Positions 35,001 to 48,000 of a DNA stretch of 64,000 bases are shown here, one piece after another. Positions within the stretch are counted from its first letter, which is position 1. Every line of letters starts with the position of its first letter. The position numbers were made by a program, and so were the translations under genes. The notes under the pieces are model-generated. The model saw only the letters and a program-made list of their open reading frames with translations, ran no database searches and had not been told where the DNA came from. Source of the DNA: Rhodamnia argentea (taxonomy: Eukaryota > Streptophyta > Magnoliopsida > Myrtales > Myrtaceae); assembly GCF_020921035.1 (NCBI RefSeq), contig NC_063157.1:4092001-4156000 (forward strand). The letters run 5' to 3'.

Positions 35001-38000
35001 TGCATCTCTGCAATTAATGAATAAGAAAATGGTCAAGAAAACATCTACTGCTTGGCAAAATTAAAGACTGCACCTCTGCAATTAATGGATAAGTAAATTG
35101 TAAGAATGAAGTTATTATGAAACATGACATTTTTCAACATAAAACGGACAGGAAAGGTGAATGTATCAGCAAAAGAAAGAGTATCCCCTAGAATCCCTAG
35201 GATTTTAACAAAAGAAGAGCTCAATTACTCTCTACAAGTGGATTTCAACACAAAAGCCAGTTTCCCAGTAAATGGCCGGGCCTAGTAGAAGAAGAAACTT
35301 ACTGATTGGATTGGCATGTTAATAGATAGCAAGTTGAGGAGCCTAATACTCTTTATCCCTCATCCCCATACTGATAAGAAGGGGTTCTCTTTGAAGAAAT
35401 AGATGTCGCAATAAATTTGATTGAGTAAAAATCAAGAGCTATGACTCGATAGAAGCTCCCATGACAGCAAGTGATATATGATAATAACTCCAAGTCTACA
35501 ATAATCAAACTCTCATCTCAAAAGAAATTATCAGATGTGTGACCATAATTCACTGTAGTCAGTAATAAGTTTGAGGAAGAAAGCGCAATTATACAAAAAA
35601 CTATCACTATCTGCAAATGAACGGAGGTGCAGTTGGAAAAGAAAAGGTCTTGCTTGGATAAAGCACAAATCAACCATTCGCCAAAAGCACCTCAATTCCT
35701 CTGCGAATCACCATGACAAATTTCGGGCAATCATGATAGCTCTAATTAACAGCAGAAAGACATCATTCTTGTTCCGTATTGAGGTCTATAATGGATTGAC
35801 GGCAACAATTTTACCTTTCCTCGAGTTCTTTAACGCGATTAGCTAAAGCAGCCTGAAGATCTTGGATGGCCTTGTCCCTTTCTGCAGATGCCTGTAGGGC
35901 TTCCTTTTCAGTTTCCTGAAGAATCAGACGTGAAATGAAAAGAAAAATTAGAAAGTAACCAAAAACAATCATCACTTCAAGTCCTTTCACTTATATACAC
36001 AGGCTCAGGGAAGCAAAATTAATTACCTTAAGTGCTTCCTCAAGAGCTTTAACTTCTTCAGAATCCTTAGCTGAAGCAAGTTCGGCATCCTTTTTCTGAA
36101 GAAGTGTGTGGGCACGAGCCTTATACGAAGAAAATTCACTTTGCAGGCGATGGTTCTACGTATACAAGAGTGAAAGAAAAAGGGAAGGCCAGACATCAGA
36201 AATATAACTAATGGATCAACCTGCAGCTCCACCAAATAGAAATGTATTTTAACCAGAAAAACCAGAAGCTAGTGTAAAGCAGCTCTGTGACTCGACACCA
36301 TCTTCAGTCAAAGCATTATATTGACAGAAAATGCATCAACTCACCAGCAGAAAGGAACTTGTTATCCTTGTTAGTGTTTAAAAAAATTGAAACTTTGGCC
36401 AACCGTACAAATTAATCCCCACAACCCAACTCGTCTTGACTGGCGAAAAAATGCAGAAGTGAATACCTCTTCTTTGAGAGCTGCTAGTTCAGCATCTCTA
36501 GCATTCAATAACTGCGCATGTGTAGACGCTTCTATCTCCAGCTGACCTGTTCGAAAGCACGGCCGTCAGATTCATGATTGTGCTTGTTATGCACAAGTGA
36601 TCTTCGAAACTTGCAACAAGGGTACAATACTTTTTAACTTAGCCACTTCAACTTCAGCGCAAATGCAGTTGCCCTCAGCCACCTCAAGCTTTGTTTTAAG
36701 TGCCTGACAAGCAGCTTCCCAGCTTTCCTTTTCCTTATCCTGAAAAACACATACACTATAGAGATAAGACTCACTGTGAAAGCACAAAAAGTAGCCTATC
36801 CTAGAATGCCCCAACATATATGGCAGTAAACATCACACTCGGCTGAACTATCAAGAACACAAACTCTTTTCAGAATTTACAAAACGAAAAACTAAGTGAA
36901 GATTTCTCCATCCAATGAACTTAGACACACAAGAAAAGGCAAAGAAAGTTCTCTGGAAGTGGTAGATATATCCATGGAGGATTATTTTTCTTTTCCTTCA
37001 GTCAAGTGACAGATTATTGCCACTAATAATTCAAGGGGAAAAAAAAAAGGCCAAGGTGTATTTGACAAATTCTGCAGTATCTGGGACATTCAAGAACCAA
37101 AATGGACGCTCATCAGAAAGAAGATAAGTACTGAGGTTTAGAATTAAGGTATCCACCCAGAGGAAATTAAGCTGATAGAACTCTAAAATGAAGCCTCCAT
37201 GCCACTATCCAAAGATAGAAAGAAAATAAAAATTCAAAGTTTACTGTATAAACTGCTTTTTATTTCCATTCCATCTCCGTTATAATAAAAATAACAATAA
37301 CTTGGGCTCATACATGCTCACGTTTCAAGTGTGCAACCTCTCCTTTAACAGATTCCATTGTGGCTCTAAGTCTTGCTGCTTCCCCAGTTGAAGCTGCATC
37401 AAGCTCTGCAATCTTAGATTCTTTTTCTGCAAGCAGGACCTTTAATCACAGAAGAAATATAAGCAAATAAATTAAAACATTGGATAAGCAGTTAAATTCA
37501 AAGTAGAGAAGTTCTCAAGCTTCTAAGCATCCTCTTACTACAACATTGGATATTGCAACATCTATACAAGATACACATACTAAGTCATTTCCTTATTCTA
37601 GAAGCCGAAATAAGCTCCTGGGAGCATAAGGCAAATGCTATTCAACTGCATCAATAATTATGCTATTTCACCAAGAAAATAGAGCAAATAAATGCAATAC
37701 TGTCATGAGATGCTGCTCGTTTGTTGTCAATAGGCACCCATCATGGAAAAAAAGTCAGAAGGGAACACTCTCACCTGAAGTGAAGATATCATTTCAGTTG
37801 CTTTGCTTCTATCAGAGGCTGCATCAGCTAGTTGGGACTCCAAATTCTCTATGTTCTGATAAGGAAATAGAAAAGAGCAAGCTTAAAACGTCAAGTATTG
37901 AAACAAGGCGGTTATCAGATGGTACATTAAGATGCAGATGCTATTTACCTTCTGATGTTTGGCAGTGAGTTCAGATAGAGAAGCTTGCCTCTTCTCTTCT

Positions 38001-41000
38001 GCAGATTTTAGCAAATTTCGAAGGTCTTCCAACATCTAGAGGTAAGCAAATTTAACATCAGTACTATTTCCACCAGCAAAGCCAACAATTCAGTATATTC
38101 TATGCCTTTTTCTGTGCAAGCTCCTCTACCTAATAGTTCATCTCAGTTTGTTGGTTTGCAATTATACAACTGTCACACATATTATCATGCAGGTCCAACA
38201 TGGTAATCGCAAGCCATGTCTAAATTCCCAATTAACATAGCTACTTAAATATTCCAAAGAAGACACCTTACTTCTTTTGTATAATGGACATGAATATGTA
38301 ATCCTGGGCAGAAACAGAGAACCATCACTCAGAGCACTACAGGGCCAATGAAATAGAACTTCCAAGATCGAACTACCTGCTCTTTCTCAAGAAGGGACTG
38401 TTGCATAGACCCAAGGGCAAGATCTTTAGGTTGCATAGATTGCCGCAATTCCTCATTGTCATCTCGAAGTCTGTGTTTAAAAAATGTTAGCACAATGGTA
38501 CATAGAACGAGAACAATACAAATGGAAGAGGCCTATCATCAATTTCATCGGCTTACAAAATTCAATAAGACAACAACAGTAGAAGGAGAAAGAAATAGGT
38601 CTTAGCAATGACTCTAAGGCATATTGCATATACAGAAACTTTGGATTTCGCAAGCATGCATTTTCTGAAAAAAAGATTAATTATTGATGATGTAATCCAA
38701 GAACTCCACAGATTGACGATAACTGGCAGGCGAGGAAAGAAGAAAGAGATCAAACTCGTCATCAAGATTAAACAGGAAAAGATGCCAAAATTTCCTATGA
38801 CATCAAGCATCAGTTAAATTGAGATGATTCAAGAAATGTAACAAGCTAGCTCTATTCAGCCGGAGTCATCACTGCATTGACTGAGAAAGATGAGCAGAAG
38901 TGAGATCATCCCCACAGGTGATCATGACTGGAAGGATGAACACAAATTATATCATCCACAAACGAAATCATAATTATAAATGAAACACCTTAAAAACAGG
39001 AATGTGCAAGGGATGGGAAAACTTCTCAGCCAATGGCATAATTTTTTGTTATGAACAGGGAAACATAGTAAAGGATCTATCTAATCGCCTCAGATTAATG
39101 TCTAACAATGCCAACTAACCTTTTTACAAGATGCAACATTGATTATAATTAATCGAATAGAGCAAAATACTGCTAGTCCAATTTAGTTTCTATGAATCGG
39201 AAATTCTAAATTAGGCAGAAGGATGTACACTAGCATAGATTAATTTTAATACTAGTAACTTTTGATTCAGTAAGTTTGATGAGGTAGCTTGGACTGCCCT
39301 TTTGGCAATTTGCAATGTGAGAATGTCCAAAGTTGGAACAATGTTTCCTGGACCATGGTTGGTGAGGGGGCATGGCAATCCCAAACAATGGTTGGAATCA
39401 ACAAATTGTATATATAAATAACAACTCGGAATTTTCCTACTACTCCAGAGACAAGGGCATGAAGGAACTAGGACTCTCATAAGGATAACAAACCAAATAG
39501 TTTCTTCATGTGGTTGGAGGAGGAAAAAGGTTTACTTATTGCATGCACTTCTTAATTGCTGCCTCTCAGCATCAATTGCCTTCATTGCTTCATTTGCTTG
39601 TTGACGTGTCCGATCCACCTCTTGTTGTAATGCTAACTGTTGGGATGAAGCTTGTTCAGCTATTTCATTTACTTCACGGAAACGAGCTTCAAGGTCATCC
39701 TTCTCCTGAAATTAATGATCTCCGAACACATCTAAAGTCAATTTACAGCAAGCAAAACATCCAGCTAGGTAGTAATTTGTCCACATTTAGGTAAAACGAA
39801 TATTCTGAAATGATTATCAGGATGTAGCCAATGGATTAAAAATATGGCAAATGGATTCACCTTTTGAACCTCTTGAATACGCTGTTTGGCCCTTTTATGA
39901 AGTCTGCTAAATTTGGAATCGAGTTCAGAGTACTTCTCTTCCCTCTCTTTTATCTCTTGATCCATCTTCTGTTGAGCTATGAGAAGAACCAGGACATAAT
40001 TCAGACTGGAAATGTAAGAGAAATCATCATGTGCTTTCTTGGTTGCACAATAGCATTAGCAGCAGATGACGACGTTGTCTAATCTAAACTTTTAAATTTC
40101 CTGTTCCCATTTGCATTCAAGAACTAAATAAGTCCAGAGAATGCATTTGACATAACCCAAAAGACAATTCACGAATGCCAATAACGGAAACTGCTTTCAA
40201 AGTTGCTGTCCAATGAAATATTTTAGTTACTTCATTTCAAATCAATATTAGAAGGCTTGGAATACCATAAATAACCTCTTTTGCAATTGTGGTGAAATAC
40301 AACCATATTATTACGATTTTGTTTCTTAAAGAGATTTGGTATTGCAGGCTAAACATGTCATAGAAATTTTTCTCTGAAACAAAGCGGAGCCTAACATATT
40401 TTAATTTTCCCCTTTTCAGTCTTCATACTCCAAAAAGTGCAGTGCAAATGGCTGACAGTTCAGATGCAAACTGTATCCAACTAAAATACAGATCCAAGCG
40501 AAAAAAGCAATTCAACAGATTCCTAACCATCCCCAAAGTGCTTCACAGCACGTGAAGTAAATCTCACTAAATAGAAGAAAGAAGCTTCATCTAACCTTCA
40601 GCAAGCCTGGCTGAGAGTTCCTGGGCTCGTGCATCTGCCTCTGAATGTGCTACTTGAAGATGCTTCAGAGCCTCGTCTGCCGCACCTCGTGTTTGCTTTT
40701 CCTCCAGTAGTTCTTTCTCCAGAGATTCTATTCTCTCATTGAGTCTCTTCACATCTTCACCTTCCTGCCCACCCACTTTCGTTCGCTGTTGAGACCTGAT
40801 CTCTTCGAAGTGAAGATCTTTTAGACCCTCAAAATGAGACTTCAAGTACTCGTTTTGAAGCTTGAGTTCAGTAACCATCTGCACAAGCTCATCGTGAGTA
40901 TCACCATAGTGTGGGGTGCTTTCACATGATCCATTCTCCTTCGCAGGAAACCCATTGCTTCTAAGGCTAGCGTCATTCATGTGACTCCTCATCTCCAAAG

Positions 41001-41055
41001 AATCTTCAATATTACTTTCCTGCATTTCAGCAACCTCACCTCCCTCTGCAGACAT
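32098..41055 (-). CDS. GRIP: Protein GRIP, trans-Golgi coiled-coil golgin, 21 coding exons
   Basis: Coding exons (high to low): 40596-41055, 39861-39976, 39536-39705, 38377-38470, 37949-38035, 37775-37855, 37314-37439, 36631-36739, 36467-36546, 36027-36155, 35815-35915, 34874-35007, 34669-34766, 34460-34579, 34275-34302, 34074-34132, 33748-33819, 33622-33669, 32916-33021, 32731-32789, 32098-32208. Phases match throughout, giving 795 residues; Arabidopsis GRIP is about 790. Nearly the whole protein is Glu/Lys/Leu-rich coiled coil. The GRIP domain spans about 722-760: REGVDMTYLKNVILKLLETG, then EVEALLPVVAMLLQFSPEE, with the key Tyr at 728. It ends in a Ser-rich tail SRFSFS. GRIP domains bind ARL1-type GTPase at the trans-Golgi network, where golgins tether vesicles. 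The ATG sits one base after an AG (catcag/a), so the leader is probably spliced. Confidence 0.93.
35048..35100 (-). repeat. Partial duplicate of a GRIP exon/intron border inside the intron
   Basis: The 50 bases here resemble 34980-35032, which holds the start of the exon 34874-35007 and its splice acceptor; the offset is about 68 bp. The duplicate keeps the acceptor-like ctctgcaattaatg word but its exon part is changed. It could act as a decoy acceptor or simply be neutral. Confidence 0.65.
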
Positions 41056-41830
41056 TCTGATGATCTTGACAATCAACGGGTCCTATACCCAAATATGCAC
41101 CCTTTATCATTTATCACAACATGCCTCGTCGAATGAACCAAGCTAAACAGCAAATGTATGTGCAGGCTCATTCAATATGTTTCCTGGTACATCATCCGTT
41201 TGGCAGCCTACTGACACTGAAAACAAAAACCACAACGAAACGCACTGGTTACAGCAAAGCTCAATCTCTTTTCGATAACTAAGCAGAAAAGCAACTGCAA
41301 GTATTGACAAAGCTTAATGTCGGTGATCAAAGTGAATGACCATCTCCCGAACAAAAACTTCAGCTTTAAGGACTTGAAATCTGAATCCAATCGCGTCACA
41401 CACGAATGTCAATGCCCGAAATTCATTAAAGCACACCTCAAATCAACCCAAGTAAAGCAACCATGTTTCAGCTACACCAATTAAACCACGTAGAACAGAA
41501 CGTAGGACAACGACAATGCAAGAACATCCAGCTGCCTCCGACAAATAATTCCGTACTCTCCGATGCAGGTGGAAATCCAACAAAGCTCGAATTTTCTCGC
41601 CTAACTCACCGACGAATCTTCGAAATCCCGAAGCTGCAGGTTTCAGGGGCGAGATTTAAGATCGTTTGTCCAAATAATCAGATCTTCATGCGGCGTTGCC
41701 GTGGAGTGTCGGGAGGATCCAAAACCCGCCGTCTTGAGCGGCTCCGTATCTCCGTGCAATATGTCGGAGAAGCGAACAACCGAAGAGAACGATGAAGTAT
41801 GAATAGAATTGCTTCTGACTTTCTGAGTGT
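41056..41830 (-). other. Leader and promoter region of GRIP
   Basis: Just upstream of the start codon is an acceptor-like AG, so at least one non-coding leader exon is expected; the GC-richer patch at about 41640-41830 is the best candidate. A short (-) open frame there (41643-41834) has no recognisable domain. No TATA element could be fixed. Confidence 0.35.
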
Positions 41831-42108
41831 CCAAGTAGGGGTAATTTCGTAAATTGAGAATCTATAAGTTTCGCACCCTTGCTCCTCCACGACTTCGGCG
41901 GCGCGTGAAGTCGCGTGGATTAGCGCATCTCCGTTGAGAGATATCGTCGGGCCGATTATTTCTTTCGACAAAAAAAGAAATAAAATAAAAAATTGAACTT
42001 TTTCCATGAAAAATGAATATGCTTTTCCTCTCCGCTGATTTTCCGATAATTGGACATTGTAGATATAATAAAGTCAGTTATTTTAATCTTTTCAATAAAG
42101 GAAAAAAA

Positions 42109-42494
42109 TCATCAAAAATCCCAAATTATATGCGCCGTTACACATTTATTCCAAACCTTTTTAAGCCACACAAAAAATCTTAAACTTATACTTTTGTGAC
42201 ACATTTTGCCTCCGTCAAGATTTTGTCAACGAGCACCGTTAAAAATATGATTATATATGGACGTCTAGAAGCAAATGGCATTGACATGGCAGTTTAAATA
42301 AAATAAAAATGACGTTATTTGGACTGAAAATCACCTTACATAACTTTAACGAGAATAAATGTGTCACATAAGTACAACTTTGAAGTCACAAGAAATTTTT
42401 TTAAAATAAATATGTCACATTGAAGTTTTCGATGTCACAAGAAAAATTCAAAATAAAAATATCACAATGTACATAATTTGAAATTTTTAGTAGC
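42109..42494. mobile_element. MITE-like element of about 385 bp between GRIP and SERAT
   Basis: The ends are imperfect inverted repeats: atcaaaaatcccaaattata on the left and, reversed, ctactaaaaatttcaaatta on the right. Interior words such as tgtgtcacataagtacaac are repeated and face each other (aacttatacttttgtgacac). No coding frame. Typical of non-autonomous DNA elements; superfamily not determined. Confidence 0.6.
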
Positions 42495-43479
42495 TTTTCT
42501 TCTTCTTACGGTCGATAAGGCCTTCAAAACTAATTTTGAGAGATAGACTGCATCGGTCAAAAAATGGCGCGTGAAGAAATGGCCCGGTCGATGTGTCTAT
42601 CTTTTTAATCAAGGAAATAAACCATTTTTTCCGTTTTTTTAATCAGATTATAATTCTGAAATAGTATTCTTGCTTTTGCATATTAACATACTTAAGTGTG
42701 ACGACAACCCCAAAAAAAAAAATACTTTTAGAAAAGTCAGTAAGCTAAGAGCCTAAGATGACTTGATTTGCACCCAAAGGAAGTTTGTGGACCAAAATGA
42801 GGAAAACTGCTCTAGTTAAATCACCAACATTTTCTCATCTTATTAAACCATGTGACAGACATTAGTTGTTGCACCCTTTCTCGAGTTTCAAGATTTTGGG
42901 CGGGAAAGGAGTCGTCGGAGTGCCGCAGCCAACAACTGCAGCCGACACATACAGAATCACGACGGAGAACTATTTATCCACGCATGCATTCTGCCAGGAA
43001 CGAACAATACTCGCGAAAGGCCCGATAATCTCCATGCACAATCGAGAAACCTCTCCTAGTCATACATAATTGGACATAGCAATCTGTTCTACCTCCAAGA
43101 ATAGCACAATAGGTAACCACAATAGGTAACCTCTTTCTTGGACAGGTTCTTACCTTTCCCTTGTCCTCGCCCCTTTTTGTTTTGGGACATTGTTTCTCAC
43201 TCCTGACACCCATCTCTGTCAAATCCTGCTCAAGAACATCTTTAATCCCTATAGGCTTCTCTTCAGGTTCTGCTAACCAAGCCTTCTTGTAATTTTGTAA
43301 GGAGGACATCAAGCAAAGATTTGATATTTTTGATTACCCAATCAAGAAGATGATTACAGACAGACTAGAGGTTTATCAAGGCTAGATAAACCCTCCATGT
43401 TATGCGATTTTTACACACGATACTGTTCGCTCCAATTCAAAGAGCACGCATGCAGAAAGATCGATGCTCGTGAGCTTTA
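42495..43479 (-). other. 3' flank of the serine acetyltransferase gene
   Basis: Contains an open (-) frame at 42974-43312 (about 110 codons). It has no recognised domain and is not joined by clear splice sites to the upstream gene, so I read the region as 3' UTR and intergenic DNA. It could instead hold an alternative 3' exon. Confidence 0.35.
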
Positions 43480-46400
43480 TCACGCGCTTCCACAACTTCT
43501 TCCCGGATCTTGAACGCCTGAAAATAATTCAGACCACTTTGAAATATGTCGGAGAAAACTCAGTCAATTGGGTTTTTGGTGTAAGCTCTAGATTTTCCAG
43601 GGAAAGAAATGAAAATGGCAAAATGATTCACCTGTGGAACTTCCACCTTTGAATTTCACAGCAACATGCTCGAAAAAGTCTCTGGATGCATCTGCAATTC
43701 GAGTAACCAAATGAGATTTGTGCCAGATGCAAGACAAATGTTTTATATCCATTAACAATAGAGTTCCGGCTGATCAGAAGGGGATGCTGTGAGCTGAGAT
43801 GTTGTAGTAAAAGCAAAAGGACCCGCGTTGAAAAAGTTTGCCAACACGATTGCACCTACGACCATATATTCCTTAAAAGCATGCGTCTCTCAAATGGTCA
43901 CATTGACACTCTCAATCATGTATGAGGCCCTTGGTGGAAAATTATCCTTACTCATCCATAAAATACTTAAACTATGTAGAATTAACTCTATGTCTAGATG
44001 TAGCTAATACCATATTAACTACAAATCATTTCCACAACAAAAACATTAAGAGCGCCTGCCAGGGAATATGAGAGAAACATAGGAAGGAAAGCAACCTATG
44101 GTTTATTTACGTATGCATGACATACCATGTTTCATTGTCAGTGATGGATCTTTCTCAATTACATAACCAATCACCTTCGCCGGTATTCCTGCTACCATGC
44201 TTTGGTAAAAAGGAAAGAAAAAACCATTAGCAAACTTTATGAGTCAATCAAATTAATAGAAAGAAAAATTTATTAAAGCTGTGGTTGGGTGGTACATTAA
44301 GAGCTTACCCGTGTGGAGGAATATCATTCAATATTAGGGAGCCAGCTGCGATCATCGCACCCTCCCCAATTTTAATATTTCCAAGTACGGTTACACTTGC
44401 TCCAATAAGTGCACCTTCACCCACCTTTGGATGACGATCACTGGTATCTTTTCCGGTCCCTCCCAGAGTCACACCCTATCATCCATTTTGAATAAACATA
44501 AAGTCTGCCCTTTCACGGAGAAAGAAAAAGAATACACCAATGACTTCTTGAAGCACGTGTTCTGCTTCATATGTGTAAAAGCATTATTCTACAAGCAAAG
44601 CATCGAACTATATGAAATGCAATTACACTGGCAAAAGACAAGTTACAAAATAACTTTTGCTTCTTAGAATGTGTGATTTCTGAAATCTGAAGTTCATCAA
44701 TGTCCACAGATGACAATTAACGTTGAAGCAGTTGTGAGTATTGAAAAGCTAAGTTTTCGGAAGATGAAAACCTAATATTATAAAGAGCCTGATATAGTAT
44801 ACTTGTACGAAGAATCCTTCTGATCATTGCCTCTTATGTTATGGCAAACAAAAGAGATGTCTATTAAGTCCACAGTACTTCTCCGCCATTTGTATGCCTA
44901 GGAGCAAAACCAATGCATCACAATGCATAATTAAAGTAATACTACAGTAATTCAGATCTACAGTACTAAGCCATGCTTAAATGTCATTTATGACTTGTAG
45001 AAGTCCCACGAAGAACTATATGCATCAGCAAACAGCAGGATTTCTACGAGGCTACCGAACGGAAAAAACTAACGGTTTAGAAAAGAAACAGAGGGGAAAA
45101 GAGAATTTGGTTTACCTGCATCAAGGAAACTCTGTCTCCAATAACAGCAGTCTCACCAATAACCAAGCCTGTCCCATGATCCAGTAGTATTCCCTCTCCA
45201 ATTCTAGCAGCTGCAGAAAATTACCCAATTAGAAATAGATCATGAGATAGCATTGCAAACTAAACAATAGTATAGAGAGGCTCATTATCCCTCACATATA
45301 CTACAAGTGCAATAAAACTGCATGAAGCCGGAATTGCTAGTAATCGCCAGTCAGCCATACGGCGCTGAATTTGTTTCACACCAAAGATTAACTTTGACCC
45401 AAATCTATTAAAATCATCTTCACAGTTTCCAGAAGAAACCTAGAAAGTCTAGATTTGTTCAGTGTGTTTTCTGAAAGGCGGCACCAAATGCCACTCTACA
45501 CTATTGCTGGTGTCAAAAGTTTATCCAGAAGTTTGGATGATGCTATTATGCATCTTCAGTGAAACATAGAAGGAGAACTTGAGAATACATGAACCTTAAA
45601 AATAGAACTAAACGTACCAGGATGTATGTCAACTCCGAAAACCTGGAGAAAAAAGGGCAGGAAAATCTTAAGAAAGCAAATTCCTGGTTATAACAGTTAT
45701 TGAGCATGGTCAGACAAGCCTACCTCACTAATACGGCTTTGCAATGCCAGGGCGAGTACTTTCCTTCCCTTTTTCCACAATGCGTGTGCTACTCGATAAG
45801 ATTGCAAGGAATGGTAACCCTACAAAACGAAGTAAAGGAAGACCTTGTCAGTATTACTTTTGCATTCTGAATGCTAATCAAGAACTTCTCCGAGTACAGC
45901 ATCACCATAGCCTGAGACTAGGAAACTATCAGTAAACGTGTTCAAAGATATGCAGAAGTACGGTGATAATATATCTCCATTTAAGTCATGACACCTGAAA
46001 TTTCCAAAATCAAGGTGAACATTTTGCTCAAGATTCCTCTAGACTGGCCGAATAGAATGTTTCTCATCACGAGGACCAGGCATACTAACAACAGATCTGA
46101 CTTTTGCTATCAAGATGGCCATGAATTCCTGTGATTATTTCTTCAAGACTAAGACAACCTAAATAAGGAATATGGTCAAATATGTTGTGTAATGTTTTGT
46201 ACGTAGTACAAAAATGCATAATTACCTTCAAGTACAATAGGGCTGAGCTATACGATATACAAGCTGGATCTCTGTCTTTGAATGCCTACAAAAGATAAAG
46301 CTCCAAAATCAAAGCGACTGCATCAAAGGAGCAAACATGGCTACTTAAACAAAAAGTAGTTTACCTGCACATCCAAGCGGATTGCACGTTGAATGGCTTT

Positions 46401-47510
46401 ATCATTCGTTATAACATCATTAAATGTATTGACAAGTTGTGTTGCCAGCAGGGTAGCATTGTGGAGCCGATTGGCCAAAACAAACCCCAATGCCTGCTCC
46501 AAATTTTCATGCGATAGGATACTAGCATATAAAAAGCTGCTCAAAATAGGCTCCCTCTCTGCCTGTCATGAATTATAAAGCAACTAATTTAGGAAACTTT
46601 TCAGGAACACTGCACTTGAATGGCCAGAATGCAGAATTAACTTCACAAACAAATTGAGCATTGAATCCAAGTGTTCTTAGAAGCAACAAAATGTTGAGGA
46701 GGCTGCTCGGACATGGTATATTCTTCTTTAGCCAGCTCTAGTGACACGGTTCTCAGAACTTCCTGAAGTTCTGCATCATCTTTTAATTAGAGAAATTACC
46801 ACTTACGTAATATGTCAATGCTCATTTCATCACAGAAGAAAATTACGCTTCAAATATGAAATTCACATACCACGTCGTGTGGGTATGCATTCTTCTACGA
46901 AAAAAAGTGACCTTGAGCTCGTTTAAGCTTGAATTATTCGATTAAACAGTAAACAGTGCAGTTCTCCAGAAACTTTCGAATGTAAAAAGGAAATTAAACT
47001 TGTTGAAGATACCATATACTGTAAGCTTCTATATTTGAGAGACTTCAATTCAGCTTTAACAAAAAAATGTACTGGGCCAATATAATCCAAATCCGACTTC
47101 CAACAAATCTCATTAAAAGCTCTAAAACAACCACAGGACAAACTGGCCAACTCTCTTCAAAAAAACATAAGAAAGACGAAACAAGAAACAGAACAGATTG
47201 ATCAGCAAAAAAGAAAGTTTGTCCGGACAGAAACATACACAGACCAAAAACCAGAAATTCAAAATTCCAGAAATTGGGTCACCTCCAACTTGGCCTCTTC
47301 TCTCACGGCGTCCCAAATCGGGTCGCCAGAACCCGAGACGGAGACGACGGATTCCGACTCGGGCCTCCAGACCCCCATCGCGTAGACGGGGAAGACCTTC
47401 TCGGGCGGGCACCGCAGGTACCCCTCCAAGCTCTCTTCTTTGATCGACACCCGCCTCGGAATCATCTCCGAGAGCAGAGAAGCGCCGCTCCCGTCTCTCA
47501 AGCAAGTCAT
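43480..47510 (-). CDS. SERAT3: Serine O-acetyltransferase, SERAT3-like, 10 exons
   Basis: Coding exons (high to low): 47283-47510, 46365-46562, 46226-46285, 45724-45819, 45618-45642, 45116-45210, 44309-44475, 44126-44199, 43632-43691, 43480-43517. Phases agree, giving 346 residues. It makes O-acetylserine from serine and acetyl-CoA, the precursor for cysteine synthesis. The N-terminal alpha-helical SAT domain (about 60-180) includes [21 protein letters not shown] left-handed beta-helix follows: VDIHPAARIG with the catalytic-type Asp199, LLDHGTG with His214, and SDRHPKV with His249. DHGTG in place of the usual DHATG, the split into many introns and the extended C-terminus fit the SERAT3 group; most SERAT1/2 genes have few or no introns, by my recollection. 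The C-terminus (SCGSA) does not end in the Ile that docks O-acetylserine sulfhydrylase in other SATs. The last small exon is the least certain: reading through the donor at 43631 gives another 13-residue end. No transit peptide is evident, so it is probably cytosolic. Confidence 0.9.
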
Positions 47511-48000
47511 GGCAACGGAAAGAGAAGGAAAAATGCTCAAGCTTTATATGTCTTCACTCCCATAAATAGCGGGAACGGCAGCGAAACTGAAACGAGGGGG
47601 TGTGTTTGTTTCCGTGCAGCGAGAGGGACGAAGCATCCCCTTCTCTTCTCTCGTTGCTTGCCTTTTGTTCAGCCCCTCTCGGGTTCTTGCCGTGCGTTAC
47701 TCTGTCGTGGAGAGAGGACAGGGGACGGAGGAAGAGGCTCCGGAGGAAAAGCAACGGACGCCGAACGTGCCGACGAGTGAAGGACGAAGCGCCACCCCTC
47801 CCCTGTTTCTATGTTTGTGAATGGCTCCCATGTGGCTGTTCCAGTCAGGCAAGTGGTTCACCCTCGTCTCGACGCTGACGGACGGGGGACGGATCTGAAC
47901 CGTTCAACCACGTGAGCTCATAAATCTGACTGCTGGGATCACCCGAGTTATGATGAATTAATCATGAAATGAAGGAATAATTACACACGCATAAAAATCT
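47511..48000 (-). promoter_or_regulatory. 5' leader and proximal promoter of SERAT3
   Basis: GC-richer region directly upstream of the ATG at 47508-47510. A tatttatgg word about 50-60 bases upstream on the gene strand is the only TATA-like element. Open frames seen on both strands here are overlapping and have no domain. Confidence 0.4.

Noticed and set aside
42974-43312. A 112-codon (-) frame downstream of SERAT3
   Set aside because: No domain recognised, and splice signals joining it to SERAT3 are not convincing. More likely untranslated or intergenic.
47122-47780. Overlapping open frames on both strands around the first SERAT3 exon
   Set aside because: They are other-frame readings of the GC-rich first exon and leader, with no family features.
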